A stretch of DNA of 64,000 nt from Pisolithus tinctorius (Eukaryota; Basidiomycota; Agaricomycetes; Boletales; Pisolithaceae), in assembly GCA_024663395.1 (NCBI GenBank), contig JANFAH010000028.1, positions 434,001 through 498,000 on the forward strand, in the 5' to 3' direction. The position numbers were made by a program, and so were the translations under genes. Shown one piece after another: positions 1 to 11,749 of this stretch. Below the pieces are notes generated by a model, which saw only the letters and a list, made by a program, of their open reading frames with translations, had not been told where the DNA came from and did not search any database. Position 1 is the first letter of the stretch. Each line of letters starts with the position of its first letter.

Positions 1-1430
1 ATAATGACTCAATGAATTAACGGGCCCGTCCATGGTGTGAATGGAAAGATCACAGCATAAACAAGGGCCTGTCTTTTGTATGATGGATTGCGCCGCATCA
101 GATGGACAGGCATGTCCAATGGCCCCCTCTGTTGGGGAGTGGGTAATGGTCACACCGCATGGATTGGCCAGCCAATGGTATGATTGCCCAGCTCAAAACA
201 TGAAAATGGGCCTGGCTGTCAGAATGTGGATCACATCATATCATATGGACAGGTGGGTCGTGAATATTGCGGTTCAGGTCGCATCAAATGAACGGGCCCG
301 TCCTCCATTGTATAGCTGATGATGCATCACATGGGTGGGCCCATCGATGGTATGATCTGTAAGATCAAAAGATGCAGACGGGCCTGTCCTCCATTGTACA
401 GCTAATGTTGCACCGCATGGACAGGCCTGTTAATTGTGTGATCTGGAAGATGGAAAGATAAAGGCAGGCCCGTCCACCCAAATGCGGATCACAGCATCGC
501 ACATTGACGGGCCCATGCAATATGTCATGGATGAGTCGCATCTAATCAAAGGGCCCGTCCCCCATTGCATAGCTAATGTCAAATTACGAGGACGGGCCCA
601 TCGATGGTATCATGTAGAAGATAAAAAGATGAAGACATGCAAAACCTCTATGGTATATCTACTGATGCATTGTATGGATGGGCCAAATGATGATATGATC
701 AGCGAGATCAAGAGATGCAGCCAGGCCCGCCTGGAAGAACATGGATCATGCTGAGTCATATGGACGGGCCCATCCACCATGCAGGGGTTCGTGTTGCATC
801 AAATGAATGGGCCCGTCCACCACTACATAGCTAACGTCACATCAAATGGACAGGCCCATCAACTGTGTGCTCTGTGAGATCAAGAGATAAAGATGGGCCC
901 GTCTGCCCGCAAGTGGATCACACCATATCACATTGACGGGCCTGTCCAATGTGGCGTGGTCACCTTCGTATCAAATCGAAAGGCCCGTCATCCATTAAAT
1001 ATACTGACGCATGACATGGACAGGCCAAAGGATTGTAGATCATACGATAAAGAGGGGACCATCCGTCAAACGCGGTTTATGGCACATCATGCGGATGGGT
1101 CCAACTGCCATGCAGCTGTACACATTGCATGACATGAACGAGCACGTCTGTCAGAACATAGATGATGCCATATCATACAGACGGGCCAGTGCACCATATC
1201 CTAGCTAAACATGCGGACAGGCCCGTCCATGGGCCCCTGCATCAAGCGTCATGATATAGACAGGCCCATCCAAAATGTCAGGGTTGAGGTCAAATCAAAT
1301 GAACAGGCCTGCCCTCTATTGAATGGAAACTGTCACAACAGAGGGACGGGCCCATCGACGGGATGACTTGCAAGATCGCAACATGAAAATGGGCCTGTCT
1401 GGCCTACCATGGCAGATGCTGCATCGCCAG
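1..1430. repeat. Degenerate satellite with GGGCCCGTCC core
   Basis: The whole stretch consists of diverged units of about 64 bp. Each is centred on a palindrome-like core (variants of ACGGGCCCGTCC or ACAGGCCCATC) and joined by recurring phrases such as CATCAAATGAAC, TGTGGATCACA and GGTATGATCTG. Four sub-units make a higher-order unit: the GCATCAAATGAACGGG-type phrase starts at 281, 538 and 795, exactly 257 bp apart, with weaker copies near 6, 968 and 1290. Short apparent reading frames across it are translations of the repeat, not genes. The array runs off the left edge. It may be the subterminal part of the adjacent KDZ transposon or an independent satellite; no matching array is seen right of the element. 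Confidence 0.85.
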
Positions 1431-2116
1431 TAAGGACACGACTACCATCTCGTGATCCTTGTCGCATCATCTCAACTGTCCAGAATTTCGTCTGCTGGAT
1501 CAAAAGTTAAAGATAGGGCATCCGATGGATTGTCAACCCAATCACAGCAAAGGGAGATCAATTGTCCCGCAGAAACTGACATCGCAAATCAACGAAGGGC
1601 GGATCTGTCGTGTACGAATATGCGCAATAAATGAGCAGGCAGGTTGATCGCATAAGCTGCCCGGTGATGAGAAAATGAGCGCGCTGTCAGCATCGGGCAG
1701 ATGACGTCACATGGCATGGAGGGAGCTGCCTGCCATACGATGTGCCAACTAATAAATACATTCCGACTAGTACTTTGCATTGAAAAACCATATATTCATG
1801 CCGTTCCGAGTGATCTTAGGCTGCATTGCTTACATTTCATCTGAGGGCGGGTCAAGTAAACGCAACTAAGGTCCAAATATTCTGAATCCTGTATTCAACA
1901 GCAAGCAAATATTTTACTATCAGTTCATAAATCTATTGTACCTCCTGTCTGATAGTAATGTGATGTTAGTTTAATGTGACACAATCCTTCCGCCCTGGAG
2001 ACATCAGGGCATTCTAAGTTCACGACGATATTCCGTGGGAATGATACAGTGAACAACAAACACAAAGTACAAAAGCAGTATGTGAGCGTCGTGTTGGCAT
2101 TGCTACCCAAAAATTA
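1431..2116. other. Noncoding spacer between satellite and KDZ-element genes
   Basis: No coding region can be supported. The satellite core fades out by about 1430 and the rest is AT-richer unique sequence. It may include the promoter of the plus-strand gene that begins near 2117. Confidence 0.5.
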
Positions 2117-4314
2117 ATGCAAACCATCACCGCTACCCAAAGCCGCTTCACTCTCAACGATGCCATGAGCACCTACAACACACATGTCGAACTCGAAAAT
2201 GCTGCGAAGTCGATCTTGGAAATCATCGAAAGCCAAGTAAATGGCTCAAGGGATTTTGCGGATAAGCTGAGATTTGCAGCATGGAAGGCAGGTGTAAGAG
2301 TGGTCGCAGCGGTAGTGGTGAGTTGCTGCATAATCTCACAGAGGCCATGTCTGATGGATGAAGGACTCCATGCGTGAGATTGCTCGTGTCACTCAACAGA
2401 TTCCGCTCACCCTCATTGCTGCTGAAAAATTTTGCAAATGGCATGAGAGGGTGGGTTACAAACGCGAGGGTCACCCATTCCCAAAGTGGAGGCAAATCAC
2501 CCACCCTGAGAAGGCTGACCTTGCTGGCCACCTATGGTTACAGAGTGTTGAAGAATGTGTGCATTCAACACGCACAGGCACCTCCATGGCTCCCATTCCC
2601 CCAACCCCAAAACCAAAATCTGCAAAACTGTTGAAGGCAGCAAGTCAAAAAGGAAAGGAAAAGGCTTTGGCAGCCGAGGTCGAGCAGATGATGCAGGTCG
2701 ACGACCGCAATGGAGAGGGTAAAGGCGTTGATAAGGATGTGGAGATGGTGGGCCATCGGATTGATGAGGGCCGTGCTCGCAGACCATCTATCACGAATGA
2801 ACAAGCCATGTCTACCTCCTGCCTGCCCAGTCGCGAATCCTGAATGCCAAGGCCAAAGGTAATCAAGCAGGAGATGGTGGAGGAGGACGAAGAGGACAAG
2901 TTGGATGATGATGAAGATCCACATGTTGCCTTGGACACAGGCCAGCCCGGTACGTCGACCCATCTGCAACCTCATTTGACAGCACCTGCCATCATGGCTC
3001 TGCCGAAATCCACACCGGGATGTGGACCCTGTGACACATGCGTTCGCCGCAACATTACTTGCACTCCAAGGACAAAGGGTTCGTGTGCGCAATGCAAGCA
3101 TTGCAAGATTCGCTGCTCACAATCCGACCCGCACCCTTCTAAAGGCAGTACTCCCGGGACTTCTTCAGGACAGAATCGCTCTTGCGCACGTAGCAAGAAA
3201 TGGTCTCGCAGCACCACCACGCCTAGCGATGACGAGCAACTCGACAAACCAGACTGTCCGGCAAAGAAACCTCGCCAAACACCAGCTGTCACCCCCATCC
3301 CAAAGAGCCACCCAGTGGTCTTGATACCTTGGGGAAGACCAGGTGCATTTCAGCTCCGGCATAAGACGTGATTTCATGACATCTAAAACAGTGATACGTC
3401 TACCAGCAAGGCCTGCTTGGACCACCTCACAAGTCTTGCCTGCCCAACCACAGCAACACCTGCAACCCACTCGCACCGCCATGCCAGGTGCTGGACCATC
3501 AAGAATGCCTCAATCGAGCATGATTACAGGTCAGCATGCAGTTTATGAATCGTAATGTAGTTCTGACATTTCTCACCCATAAATCGAACTAGCACATGAG
3601 CAGAATGCCACCCCGTCCACCCGCACTCCTTGGTCCGCACCAACACCACAACTGCAACCACCAACATTATTTGAAGTTGACGTGCGCGATGAGCTCAACC
3701 AGCTCTTTTTCTTCCGCGAGTCCATCTCTGTGCAAATGGTGGAAGTCAAAAAGCAGCTGAACGCCATGGATGGCCGTCGACAGGCAGCCACGCCTGGGCT
3801 GGTCGAGGATCGGATGTGAAGCATGGCCGATGAGCTTGCCTGCATTTCATCACGACAAGCATCCACTGACAGGAAGTTGGACTGCGCAATCCGCACAATT
3901 GAAGCCTTGCGCTTACAGGTGGTTGGCCGTGCTGAAGGACCTCCCGACACTATTGAAAATTCGACCATGGCAATGACTGCACCGCCTCCACCTGATGAGG
4001 AGTCGATGGATGGAATGGAAGGGTTGGGTTCGAGTGCTAAGGGTCCACTCAGCAGATCAGTCGGTGGCTTTGCGGTTGATGAGGTTGCGGGTGTTGTGGC
4101 GGAAAGGCAGGCGGCAGGCATTGAAGAGCACTTGCTAGATTTGGGTCCATGCAATGAGGACCAAATGGTGGACTGGGATGGAGGGCAAGAACAACAAGAG
4201 GATTCAGCCAGACACCCAACAATGCCTTCTGCAATTGCAGTTGCTCCCCCGCTGCACCCACAAACTGAATCGAACGTCGATCGGCCATCCACTGAGGAGC
4301 CACAACAGCATTAG
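2117..4314 (+). pseudogene. KDZ-element associated protein with cysteine cluster, broken
   Basis: The function is unknown. The frame begins MQTITATQSRF and runs through a helical N-terminal part (KFCKWHERVGYKREGHPFP), a basic and acidic linker, then a cysteine cluster near 3020-3120 with spacing CGPCDTC, six residues to TC, CAQCKHCK and RC. This resembles a zinc-binding or Zn2Cys6-like cluster. It ends in a helical stretch (ELNQLFFFRESISVQMVEVKKQL) and a low-complexity acidic tail. The frame is interrupted by in-frame TGA at 2841-2843 (between RES and MPRPK) and at 3817-3819 (between DRM and SMADE). A frame change near 2350 may be an indel or an unrecognised intron. The sequence on each side of both stops continues sensibly, so these look like point lesions. 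The exon structure between 3371 and 3590 is unresolved. Confidence 0.5.
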
Positions 4315-4672
4315 ACGGTAGGAAATTCAGTACAAGATGGGACTGATGAGGTAGATACACCATTTACTATTGAATGTGATGTACGGGGTGGGGATATGAC
4401 CGCCGTGGTTGTTGGGTCAATGCCAGAGTGCTTGCCGAGGATCCTACCATCTTATATCAATTAGTTCTATTGTCCATCAGAAGATGCAGGTTTTGTCATG
4501 CAGTATCCTTAGAATGCATTTTTCTTAGTGGCTGAATATCAATTTTCAGTTTGCTGCCTGTGACGGGAGGACAGATTGGTGACATCCGATGGGGATATGG
4601 CAACACCAATGTCAACTGAACATTTGCACACAGGCAGCGTAAGTACATTACATGGAGGACGCTGGTATATGG

Positions 4673-7600
4673 CTATGTATCGACATTGTCAAGATCCATC
4701 AGATTAGGTATTTCCGTCAAGTTCATCTCCTGCCGTTTGAACTGAGTCTGCTCTGCAAGTCGCTCAAATATTGCTATCTGCTTCGCAGTGTAGCAGGTAG
4801 GCCCAATGGCTTCACATTTGGACTGAAAGAGCTGCCATTGCACGGCTCGATGGGTGAAGAAATTGAGCGTCCATTGAAATTTGGCTGTCAGCAATTCTTC
4901 TTCTTCCGTCCAGCGATCTTGTACCGCTTTGGCTCGAAGCCAATGAATCCGGTAAACTTACACAGCAGTAAATCTCGCTGTCTACTGTGATAGATGAGTG
5001 ACCTACATTCCGACATCCATGTATTTGATTCTGTATCCCTAGGCATGTCAATAGACCAAAACCATGGTAATTGGCTGCCCCAGTGGTCATGCACATTCTG
5101 ACTGATGGCCACTGTACTGACGGTGAGGTGCAATTTCTGCATTTCCTGGAACCTCGAAAGGGTCTCTTCGGTTGCACCAAGAGATACCATCGCTGCTCGG
5201 CATTGCTTGTAAATTGCGGCTTGCTTGCGAACCGTGCCATTGATGGTATGGATCATATCCCATGCCCGTGTTTTCATAGCATAGCTTTTTGCCTGCTGCA
5301 TGGCATTTTGGAGGACTACCGCCTTATCCACTAAGGCAAGCCAAAGCCCATGCAGCACATCATTTGCTTGGCCAATCTGCAGTTTCAATTCAATCTCCCA
5401 GATGCCGTCTAGTCCAGAAGCAATGCATTGATTAATTCCCAAGTTCGATGGGAGCGGCAGTGACATGCTGCCTACAAGGTCAGCAGCATCTGCGGTCAGT
5501 GATCCATCTGTGCTGTCATTTGGCTCATCAGGATCAGATGCGCATTCGCCAGATATACCAAATGGGTCATCCATAGAGCCATCCCATCCATGTTCGGCAG
5601 GGGAAATACCTCCCGCTTCATGTTGTACACCAAAATATACCACTCCATCTGCAATAAACACAGACTGCTCAGAGGATAAACACTCCATCTGACGAGCAAT
5701 GGCTAGTCATTTCAATTCTGGGGCATGTGCACCGACATGGTGATGATCGATCTGCAGCATGATTGACGCCTCCTCAAGCCGGAGACCCCGCACGAGCCAA
5801 CTTCCAATGCCAAGCTGTATTCCAACATTCGATGTGTTTTCCAACAATTCCAGTTCGACGGCATGTACAGTTGGTGCTGTCTGGATGTCAGGATGGATGG
5901 AAAATTCAAAGCATTCCAAAGACTGCACCCTTCTTCATTTGCACCTCGAAGACATCCATAGCGGAGGCATTGCAAATTCTGTTGTTGAATGCAGTTTCCT
6001 CTTGATTGCGCCAGCAATGTCGTTGTGAAATGGATACTCCCTCATCAAGCATTTGGAATGCCTGCATCACCAGATCCGCAGCCACCTGCACGGCTGCAAG
6101 CTTCCGAGACAGACTATCGACTACGTGCACCGCATCAGCAGTGTGAACGGATCAAGAGAATTACTTACCCATTTGAATCATCTTCATGAAGTTACAGTCG
6201 CTCATCTGAAAATCTAACAGCTCCTGTTGGTGCGGGGAACTCATGCCCTGTGTGGATGCGGATACAACATTCAGTAATGACCACAAGGTTTTGATGATTT
6301 CACCGTCTACCCAGCCAGCACCTTTCATAAACAAGGGGGCATATCTTGCATAGCATTCCTGCTTGTGACCATGCACATGCCAGATTCCGATCCCAGGCAT
6401 AATCTGCAGCGATTGCAGGATTTCAATGAAGGAGCTATTTCCAACCTGCATGCGTAGATTTTTCATGTAAGAACAGTTTATGTCATAGAAACAGAGGACC
6501 TTGTTGATGCCTGCCATGTTGTAGTGTAAGGCATTCGCCAGTGAGTAATCCATATTTAACTGCCTACACTTCCGTGAGCAGGAGGCGCATGAGTGAATGG
6601 ATGTATTACCTTTCACCCTTTTGGAAGTCGACAACAGAATGCAGGTAAAAGCACCCGTGCCACGCACAAGCCGTCGCACCTATTCCAGTTGAGTGAAGTT
6701 TGCCACGGTTAGCATTGGCCTGATTGATAGCTCTATGGTTGTTGCATGGTGATTTCTGGCCATCGCATGAGTGCTTGAATGACGGAAAATGTCAGATATA
6801 TGTACCTCTGTGACATGGGGAGTGGCCTGCAGGTATGCCTGATACTTGGAGTCGGAGACCATGTATCCGCGTCCATCCATCATCCACACCTGGTCTGCTG
6901 GACGCCTGTCATGCATATGTTTGGCTTTGAAATTTCCGTCCATCACCAGCGTGCGGGCATATTTCCAGCTTCAGAAGGTGAGCGGATGGTGAGTGAGTTG
7001 ATTCTGGCCTCTCACTGATTCAAATCTTCTGTCGGGTCAATGTTGATACCCAGCTGTGGACATGTTGTGCAAAATAATGCTAGGTCACCTCGCTTGTGCG
7101 TATCTGTGCATTCCAAGATGCTGCTCCATTTCATCTGTTTCAGGAGTTGCCATTGCCGTGTGACTCGCAGCAACTCGTGGTACCTGTCCTGTTTGCATGA
7201 AGTCATTAGACTGGTTAGTAAAGACGATTTTACTATGATCACTTACTGGAACCAAGTGAGGAAACACAGCAGACGTGATCCAGCGCAATTTGCTGTAATA
7301 GTTCATCCTGGTTGTCCTGCATTCGAGGTTGTCTCTCATGAAATCATCCAAAACTGCAAATGTAAACGTAGTGCTGGGTTTTTCGAAGGTTGCAGGAAAT
7401 AACTTCTCTCGGAGTAACTGAATTGGGTAGGCTTCGGCATCTTCACATTGGCACCAATGTACTGGGATGAAATGCACCCTGGTGACATCGACCATGGTGA
7501 GATATTTCGACCCAACAGGTCGCCGCAAGTGGGGTGGCATATCATCCACGTCTTCCCATTCCTTTCCATCAATTGGGCAGGTCCCACTAGCGCGACTTGC

Positions 7601-8287
7601 ACTTGGCAGATCCGATGGACAAATTGCTTCGCTGTGCCCGAGATGGAGCTCAGCCCCTGTCTATGGCCCGCTTTGTGATTGTCACCCGACTTCATGGACT
7701 GATCTCTCACCATGTGCAATGCTGATTCCTCGAAGAAGTTCCCTGCCCATTGCTGGACTCTGTGGAACAGCAAGCCCTGATGGATAACCCTGCAGCATTC
7801 CTTGCAGAACAGTGGCTGGTGGATGCAATCAGGACATCTGTAACCCCCTTCTGCTCCACACCTGGCACAGTTCTGTGGCTTGGGGGGTGCTTCCAGATCC
7901 AAAAGGACCTTCATGAATTCCTCCTTGTGTGGAAGCCACTCTTGGATATAATCATTCTGTGTCTGACAATTGGAGTGAGCTTGGTTGTATGCCAGAAGGA
8001 TGTCTTGGCACCTTCTTTCGAGGTAACTGTAATGGCTCTACAGGTGGGGCATCATTATCATGTTGCATGTCAAATGCATCCTCAATGGGATCCATGTGTG
8101 GCTTGGAAGGGGAGGAGCGGGGAAAATGGACAGAGGAGGTGGCATCTAGTGGTGTAATCGCCACCTCTACTAATCTCAATCTGCACCTACCACTTGTTGT
8201 CCGAGTCTTAATCTGAAGCTGCTTGACTCGATGGCCAGGGGTATGGCCAATCATTCGCATATGCTTTCCTCCGCTGCATTTAGCCAT
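4673..8287 (-). CDS. KDZ transposase with CxC2 cysteine cluster, nearly intact
   Basis: This DDE-type transposase would excise and insert the KDZ element. Reading from 8287, a basic N-terminus leads into QNDYIQEWLPHKEEF and then the CxC2 zinc-like cluster (CARCGAEGGYRCPDC, CKECC, FHRVQQWAG; about 7860-7740). Further family blocks follow: GAELHLGHSEAICPSD, FPATFEKPSTTFTFAVLDD, YARTLVMDGNFKA (likely first catalytic Asp), YDINCSY (second Asp), HGHKQECYARYAP and GAGWVDGEIIKTLW (likely Glu). The C-terminal block has LKLQIGQANDVLHGLW, AWDMIHTINGTVRK and WFWSIDM, ending at 4673. About ten short GT-AG introns restore one frame, for example at FPHLVP|DRYHEL and KKAP. Two lesions are seen: an in-frame TGA at 5709-5707 (LK*LAIARQ) and an apparent frameshift near 8028, where no intron fits. 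The length, about 1,000 residues, is normal for the family. Confidence 0.9.
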
Positions 8288-8723
8288 ATCTATGCTGTTG
8301 ACAGTGAACTATGTATCTGTTAGTTGCTGGTAGGAATGACCATGATCTCTTTACTACTGTTTCACTTCAGCTCACAGATCTCAATGTGATGCACCAGATC
8401 TTCGGTATCATTGCCCAATGAAGGTGATTGGGCAGCTCCAATTTCGCCCCCAACCTAAACCCAGCAGCTGCCAACCTTATTGGGGTAGGAATAGTCAACG
8501 GAATGAATGCAATTGGTTCGCTTGCTGGATGTCAAGATTAATGGCCCCCGAAGCGCTGATAATTAATGGGGGAAGATTGCCAAAAGTCAATCGGCAAGTG
8601 GGCAGATGCAATGGGGATGCAATTTGGACAATGTCATGGATACCAAAGTGCATTGGATTAGTCTATTATAATACTTAATGCAATAATGTTGAAAGATACC
8701 CACTTTCCATTCCAGATATTGAC
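8288..8723. promoter_or_regulatory. Divergent intergenic region of the KDZ element
   Basis: This 436-bp gap separates the transposase start (minus strand) from the next plus-strand gene, so it must hold both promoters if either was ever expressed. I see no clear TATA box or repeat. It is AT-rich and CpG-poor like the rest of the element. Confidence 0.35.
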
Positions 8724-11283
8724 ATGGATTCACAATATGACGAAGACAACAGCTACAATGATAGTGGCCTGACAGATCTCAATGATGGTGGTAGCATCTT
8801 CAACCAAGGCACAGAGCAGTCAGTCATTGGGGATGAGGACCAGGAGAGTTTTGACATAGATGAATTGGAGGTCTTGGTTCGAAGACGGAAGGATTGGAAA
8901 GAGTCTGGAAAGACAAAGAAGCCAATGATCTTGCAGTCCATATTGGGAGAGCTGCATGAATTAGAAAAAAACAGGGAGCTGTCGCATGCAGAAATGCAGC
9001 TGAAAGTGGGGGTATGCAGCTGCAACTATGGATGCCTCTTCCATGATTAACATGTACCTGGTAGCTCGTCACCTCTTGGTTGAAGAAGCCACTGTGTGCA
9101 TGGAAGCCCTGTATTACTCTCCAGTCTGGATACAAGTACTCAGTGCGGTCGGTGGTTTGGGAACTATATCACAACTGTATCCAGCGGAAGCTGGCTGCCA
9201 TGAGAGGGGAAAACGAGGATGGTGAAGGAACCAGGGCAATTGGGGTGTATCAGCAGGCATTGACCTCGGTCATACAAGAGGACCTCTCTGATGAGCAGCT
9301 GGCAGCAGCGCAGGACATAGCCAACAAGTGGAATGGAATGGAAGGACCCACCCCCGAAATGAAAGCCAGGTGCATTGTCAGCTGTGAAGATCATCGCTGA
9401 AGTTGCGAATTGATGTGAGTGCGTAGAAATGCAGCGAAATATGGGTACAAGTATTGCTGAAATTTTGCAGAAGAGATGTGGTGGTACTGCGGCATGCGGG
9501 TGGTATGCGTTGCAGGTTGGAAGAATGCGGAGGGCAGCATCGAAGCATGCACGTAAGTGCCGATACTCAGCCAGCATTGTAGCAGAACACTGATCCTCCA
9601 CAAGAATGGACTTCAACCGAGATATTGCCGATGGAACTGCATTTAACGAGATCCACAACCTAGAAGGGTCCTGGCGGGAGTACCTTGGTGAAGCATTCAA
9701 GGAGGACGGAATATCGACTGACGAAGATGACCCCCACACTGAAGGCAGTCCATGGAAGAAGACGGTCTGCACCATTAAAGTGGATCCCATGACTTTGGTT
9801 ATGGATGCAGATGGGACCATATCCATCCCTGAAATCGAAGGTCTGACGCGCAATTTGCTGCAGAAAACAGTGTGCGGGTTCCTGACAGCACACTACAGTG
9901 AGTGTCAGTTTTGTATATGTGGCTTCTTCTGATAGGCAATGTTAAGGACAAGCCTGCGGAAAAGCTACTGCAGCCGTCCCATTCAAACAGCTCAGGTCGC
10001 ATCAAATCGAAATGATTGTGGCAGAGTATCTACCTGCCAATTTTTCCTTCACAGGTGACCCTAGTCATATGTTGGTGTCAGTGGCAACACGGCTGTTGAG
10101 CTTTTGGCAGCAACGGCAACAAACTAATCCAGATGATGCATTCACCTTTCACAAGTGGTTGGATCGATTTGGGGAGTTGCACTCCCCAGTGGACAGCAGA
10201 ATTCATCCACTACAAATCGCAAGGGACCGGTGATCAAGGTCTCGGACCCCCGCGGCCGCTTGAGAGGGATCCAAGGCACCTGGCTGGAATACCAGACCAT
10301 CAGGCATGGCAGGAAAGGGAAAGGGAAAAGCAGATGCAATTCCAGCAGATATTCATCAGACTGATGTAGGTATTGTTCAACAGACATCCCCTGTGAGCCA
10401 CCTGATGGGACGCATGTCTGGCTCGAGCCAACATCACCATAGCCAGATTAATTCCACCAGCAATACATCCCGCAGAACACGTCTTGTTGGCAATACAATC
10501 ATGTCTGACACCGCCTCAGAGGGTGAAGATGCTGAGGATGAAGTGGAGCAGTGGTCAAATGGCCCTCGCGCTGCAACTCCCTTCCCACGACCTACAGCTG
10601 TGTGCACCCGGCCAGCCATCGAGCATCAGCAAGCAACCCATAAGTCGCACAAGAAAACGCCTTTGCCTGTCACGTTGGTAACAGCAAGCCACGGTCCCAA
10701 TGCTGATCAGGACGAGGAAGGCCAGTCTGAAGGGAAAGCCTCGGACAGCATAGATGACACAGAGGAATTGCCTGTGTTGGCTCGCAGGAATCATGGTCAG
10801 CCCCATTGTCATTGGAGAGATTGGATATTAAAATGTTCTTCAGATATAATTGGCCAGATCAAAGACTGCTCTGCAAATCAAGGCAACGATAGCCTGCACG
10901 GTTTGCCATTGGCAAAAAATGCATCAACTGTTCCAGATCAATGCCAATTGAAGTCAGCAGATGGACAGTTGAGGCCATCTTTGAAAACCAGCTGAGGTCC
11001 ACAAGCTACTAAGAATCCATCCACACATGCGGCCGCAGCAGCCCCAAAGAGCAGACCATCATGCACAACACAGAAAGGCACAACCAATGGTAAATCATCC
11101 AAGGGCATGCCAGCCAAGACCCTCGGAGATGGAATGGGAGATGCCATCTGGAAATCACCTCGGGTTTGCAAAGCACCTGCCTGGCCAGATGCCAATGTCC
11201 TCTCGCCTCCATCAAAGAAATTGTGGAAGCATAAATCAGCTGCATCCCCTGGGCCAGCTGGCAAGAGGCGACGGATACAGTGA
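8724..11283 (+). pseudogene. KDZ-element accessory protein of unknown function, broken
   Basis: The gene starts MDSQYDEDNSYNDSG with an acidic N-terminus. Exons then read RKDWKESGKTKKPMILQ, VWELYHNCIQRKLAAMRG, AIGVYQQALTSVIQEDLSDE and GPTPEMKAR|NAAKYGYKYC. They continue FAEEMWWYCGMRVVCVAGWK, MDFNRDIADGTAFNEIHNL, GKATAAVPFKQL and FHKWLDRFGELHSP. A Ser/His-rich region follows, ending in a basic nuclear-localisation-like tail (PAGKRRRIQ). Plausible introns are at 9371-9434 and about 9905-9950. In-frame TGA codons lie at 9458-9460 (KYC*NFAEE) and 10993-10995 (LKTS*GPQATK), with coherent sequence continuing after each. The junction near 10232-10306 is unresolved. Proteins of this general pattern are, from memory, common in mobile-element-rich Agaricomycete DNA, but I know no function. 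Confidence 0.5.
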
Positions 11284-11749
11284 TATCAGATGGAATATGT
11301 ATTGGAAGCTCTATACTGTGAGATAGACGTGATCATCTTAGTTTAGGTAGTCACTGTTGGAATGCCTATGCTAGCGGCCCCCCGGGCTCTGAAGTGGCAT
11401 ATCTGTGCTATGAGCTGCCAAGGAATCTCAGTCCAACAAACCTTTTCAACGAACAGACAAAGTTCACAATGATGATCTCATCAAAATGAACATGGTACAA
11501 TTTCAACCTGGAATATATTTCAGGTGGCAGGGGCATACCCGAGTTACACGCCACGGCTGCACGACGCATGGGGCTCCCACCTCGTGTACGGCATTCCCAC
11601 AGTTTGAAATTGATATTGCGAGCGCCAACACCTTCCGATGGTGAAATTACTGAGTACTCTCCCATCATGGCGGAACAATCACCATGCGGCGTTCGTTTCA
11701 ATCCTGGAGGTATGGTTCGCACCTTGTTCCACAGTAATCTCACTAATCA

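Noticed and set aside
41..1208. Several 60-106-codon frames at the left edge
   Set aside because: They follow the 64-bp and 257-bp satellite period and show no protein features.
6680..6682. Apparent in-frame stop (TAG, minus strand) in the KDZ transposase
   Set aside because: It belongs to a different frame: the correct frame reads CNNHRAINQANANRGKLHS and then STGIGATACAWHGC straight through.
11408..11743. Minus-strand 111-codon frame inside the KDZ element
   Set aside because: No recognisable content, no good start, and it overlaps the likely 5' part of the proline-rich gene.
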